Source: Frigidibacter sp. RF13
GTDB lineage: Bacteria > Pseudomonadota > Alphaproteobacteria > Rhodobacterales > Rhodobacteraceae
Direction: 5' to 3'
Assembly: GCF_026626305.1 (NCBI RefSeq)
Contig: NZ_JAPNUE010000001.1
Span: 930,001 to 994,000, forward strand
DNA: 64,000 nt
The notes under the pieces were generated by a model, which worked only from the letters and a program-made list of their open reading frames with translations, was not told where the DNA came from and did no database searches. The translations under genes and the position numbers were made by a program. Shown one piece after another: positions 62,938-64,000 of the stretch; the first letter of the stretch is position 1, and the number at the start of each line of letters is the position of its first letter.

Positions 62938-63812
62938 TCGTCCTTTGCCCCGGCGAGGTCGAGCGCCATCTGATAGACCTCGCGCTTGGGCAGGCCGTGA
63001 AGCTCGGCGATCAGGGATGCCGCCTCTTTCACCTTCATCCGCCCCAGCGCGTCCGCAAGTGCGGCGCGGATCGTGCCCTCATCCGAGCGGCGTTCGCCCG
63101 GCCGGTCGATCAGGACCACGATCTCGCCCTTCACGGCGCTGTCGCGGAACCGGTCGGCGAGGTCGGACAGGGGCGCGCGGATCACTTCCTCAAATTTCTT
63201 GGTCAGCTCGCGGCAGACGACGGCGCGGCGGTCTCCGCCCATGACTTCGCTCGCCGCAGCAAGGAAGTCGGCAAGGCGGTTGGGCGATTCGTAGAAGATG
63301 AGCGTCGCCTGCACCTGCGACAGATCGGCCAGCCAGTCGCGGCGCGCCTTGGCGGCGGGGGGGGCAAAGCCCGCGAAGAGGAAGCGGTCAGACGGCAGGC
63401 CCGAGACGGTCAGCGCGGCGAGGACCGCAGATGGCCCAGGCGCAGCGAGCACCGAGTGGCCGGCGGCGATCGCGGCCCGGCCAAGCTGAAAGCCCGGATC
63501 GGCGACAAGCGGCGTGCCTGCCTCTGAGGCATAGGCGACCGATTTGCCCTCGGCCATGTAAGCCAGAAGCCGCGGGCGCGCCGCCTCGCCATTATGGTCG
63601 TGATAGGCAACGAGCGGGCGGGAGCCGAGCGCCACGCCGTGGATATCCATGAGATGGCGGAGCGTGCGGGTATCCTCGGCCGCCAGAACATCGGCGCCCG
63701 CCAGAATATCGAGCGCGCGCAAGGTGATATCGCGCGCGGCGCCGATGGGCGTGGCGATGAAATGCAGGCCGGGCGGCAGCTTCGCTGCGGTTTTCGGCGA
63801 GGGGCCGCTCAT
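62934..63812 (-). CDS. rsmI: 16S rRNA (cytidine1402-2'-O)-methyltransferase
   Basis: SAM-dependent enzyme of 292 residues that methylates C1402 in the decoding centre. FIATPIGAARDITLRALDIL, AAEDTRTLRHLMD, YHDHNGEA, SEAGTPLVADPG and RELTKKFEEV are diagnostic. It is the first gene of the rsmI-yraN-gshB unit and is divergent from the lipoprotein gene at the right edge. Confidence 0.95.
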   Translation of the reverse strand: MSGPSPKTAAKLPPGLHFIATPIGAARDITLRALDILAGADVLAAEDTRTLRHLMDIHGVALGSRPLVAYHDHNGEAARPRLLAYMAEGKSVAYASEAGTPLVADPGFQLGRAAIAAGHSVLAAPGPSAVLAALTVSGLPSDRFLFAGFAPPAAKARRDWLADLSQVQATLIFYESPNRLADFLAAASEVMGGDRRAVVCRELTKKFEEVIRAPLSDLADRFRDSAVKGEIVVLIDRPGERRSDEGTIRAALADALGRMKVKEAASLIAELHGLPKREVYQMALDLAGAKDE

Positions 63813-63917
63813 GTGACGTCTCCGGAACAGTGTTTCCGCTCGCGCGTTTACTTCACGCGGGGAAAGCCGTAGGTTCGAACCAGCCTTCCAGCATCAGGAC
63901 CAGAAGAGGTTTCGTTT

Positions 63918-64000
63918 ATGTTGTCTGTTTCGCTCAGCCGCCGCAAGTTCCTGAAACCTCTGGCCGCGTCGGCAGTCGCGCTGGCACTTGCGGCCTGCGA
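63918..64000 (+). CDS. Lipoprotein, probably penicillin-binding protein activator LpoA (3' truncated)
   Basis: Only 27 codons are in the window. They encode a basic start (SLSRRKFLK), a hydrophobic stretch and the lipobox ALAAC. The identity rests on context: in many proteobacteria lpoA is divergent from rsmI (yraL) and followed or preceded by yraN. A GAAGAGG ribosome site precedes the ATG. Confidence 0.5.
   Translation, partial: MLSVSLSRRKFLKPLAASAVALALAAC

Overview
The window is about 64 kb of GC-rich chromosomal DNA from an alphaproteobacterium, almost certainly a member of the Rhodobacteraceae (Rhodobacter/Paracoccus/Rhodovulum relatives). Pointers are the codon bias, the family-typical conserved genes (DUF2125, Hint_2, DUF817, extensin-like, SPOR proteins), the add-deoB-deoA-cdd salvage operon, and TTTGCAAA control sites next to a propionyl-CoA synthetase. 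No prophage, IS element, CRISPR array or rRNA was seen. One tRNA gene is present (tRNA-Gly, GCC).

Layout. 1-4.4 kb: the end of clpA and a MotA/ExbB-like plus MotB/OmpA-like motor pair. 4.5-17.6 kb: chaC, DUF2125, extensin-like, tyrA-hisC, an ABM/AraC pair, rpsD, a Hint protein, tRNA-Gly, a DUF2306/TetR divergent pair, hisF-hisE, a MATE pump and two hotdog thioesterases. 17.6-27.9 kb: a 10-TM metal exporter behind a Fur/Mur-like box, two MerR-like regulators and a beta-oxidation cluster (acyl-CoA dehydrogenase, GST, thiolase, two tandem cupins, hydratase/hydroxyacyl-CoA dehydrogenase). 28-33.9 kb: an SDR lacking the canonical catalytic residues, a sulfotransferase, a DMT permease, an acyl-CoA ligase, and a hypothetical and a SPOR protein. 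34-38.6 kb: nucleoside salvage (cdd-deoA-deoB-add-upp). 38.8-44.4 kb: a VOC-bicupin protein, malic enzyme and prpE. 44.6-49.7 kb: an NtrC-type response regulator with an altered GAFTGA loop, nadK, a multicopper oxidase and glyA. 49.8-55.1 kb: a more AT-rich patch with a small cytochrome c, a trimethylamine-dehydrogenase-like flavoprotein, DUF817, an esterase and a lipoprotein. 55.1-56.9 kb: a mostly noncoding, hairpin-rich stretch around a GYD-domain gene. 56.9-64 kb: a SieB-like protein, lepA, a SARP/BTAD regulator divergent from a DUF4242 gene, then gshB-yraN-rsmI divergent from a truncated lipoprotein gene (probably lpoA).

How the genes work together. Acyl-CoA activation (30404-32029), beta-oxidation (19879-27899) and propionate/C3-C4 handling (prpE, maeB) form a fatty and short-chain acid theme with several regulators and operator-like palindromes. 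The salvage genes can break down deoxynucleosides and recover uracil. The least ordinary items are the SARP-DUF4242 pair with direct repeats in its promoter region, the SieB-like gene joined to lepA, the motor-like pair, two families of short intergenic repeats, and the structured noncoding stretch at 55.3-56.8 kb with a possible small RNA. All family calls rest on reading motifs in the translated sequence; no database search was run.
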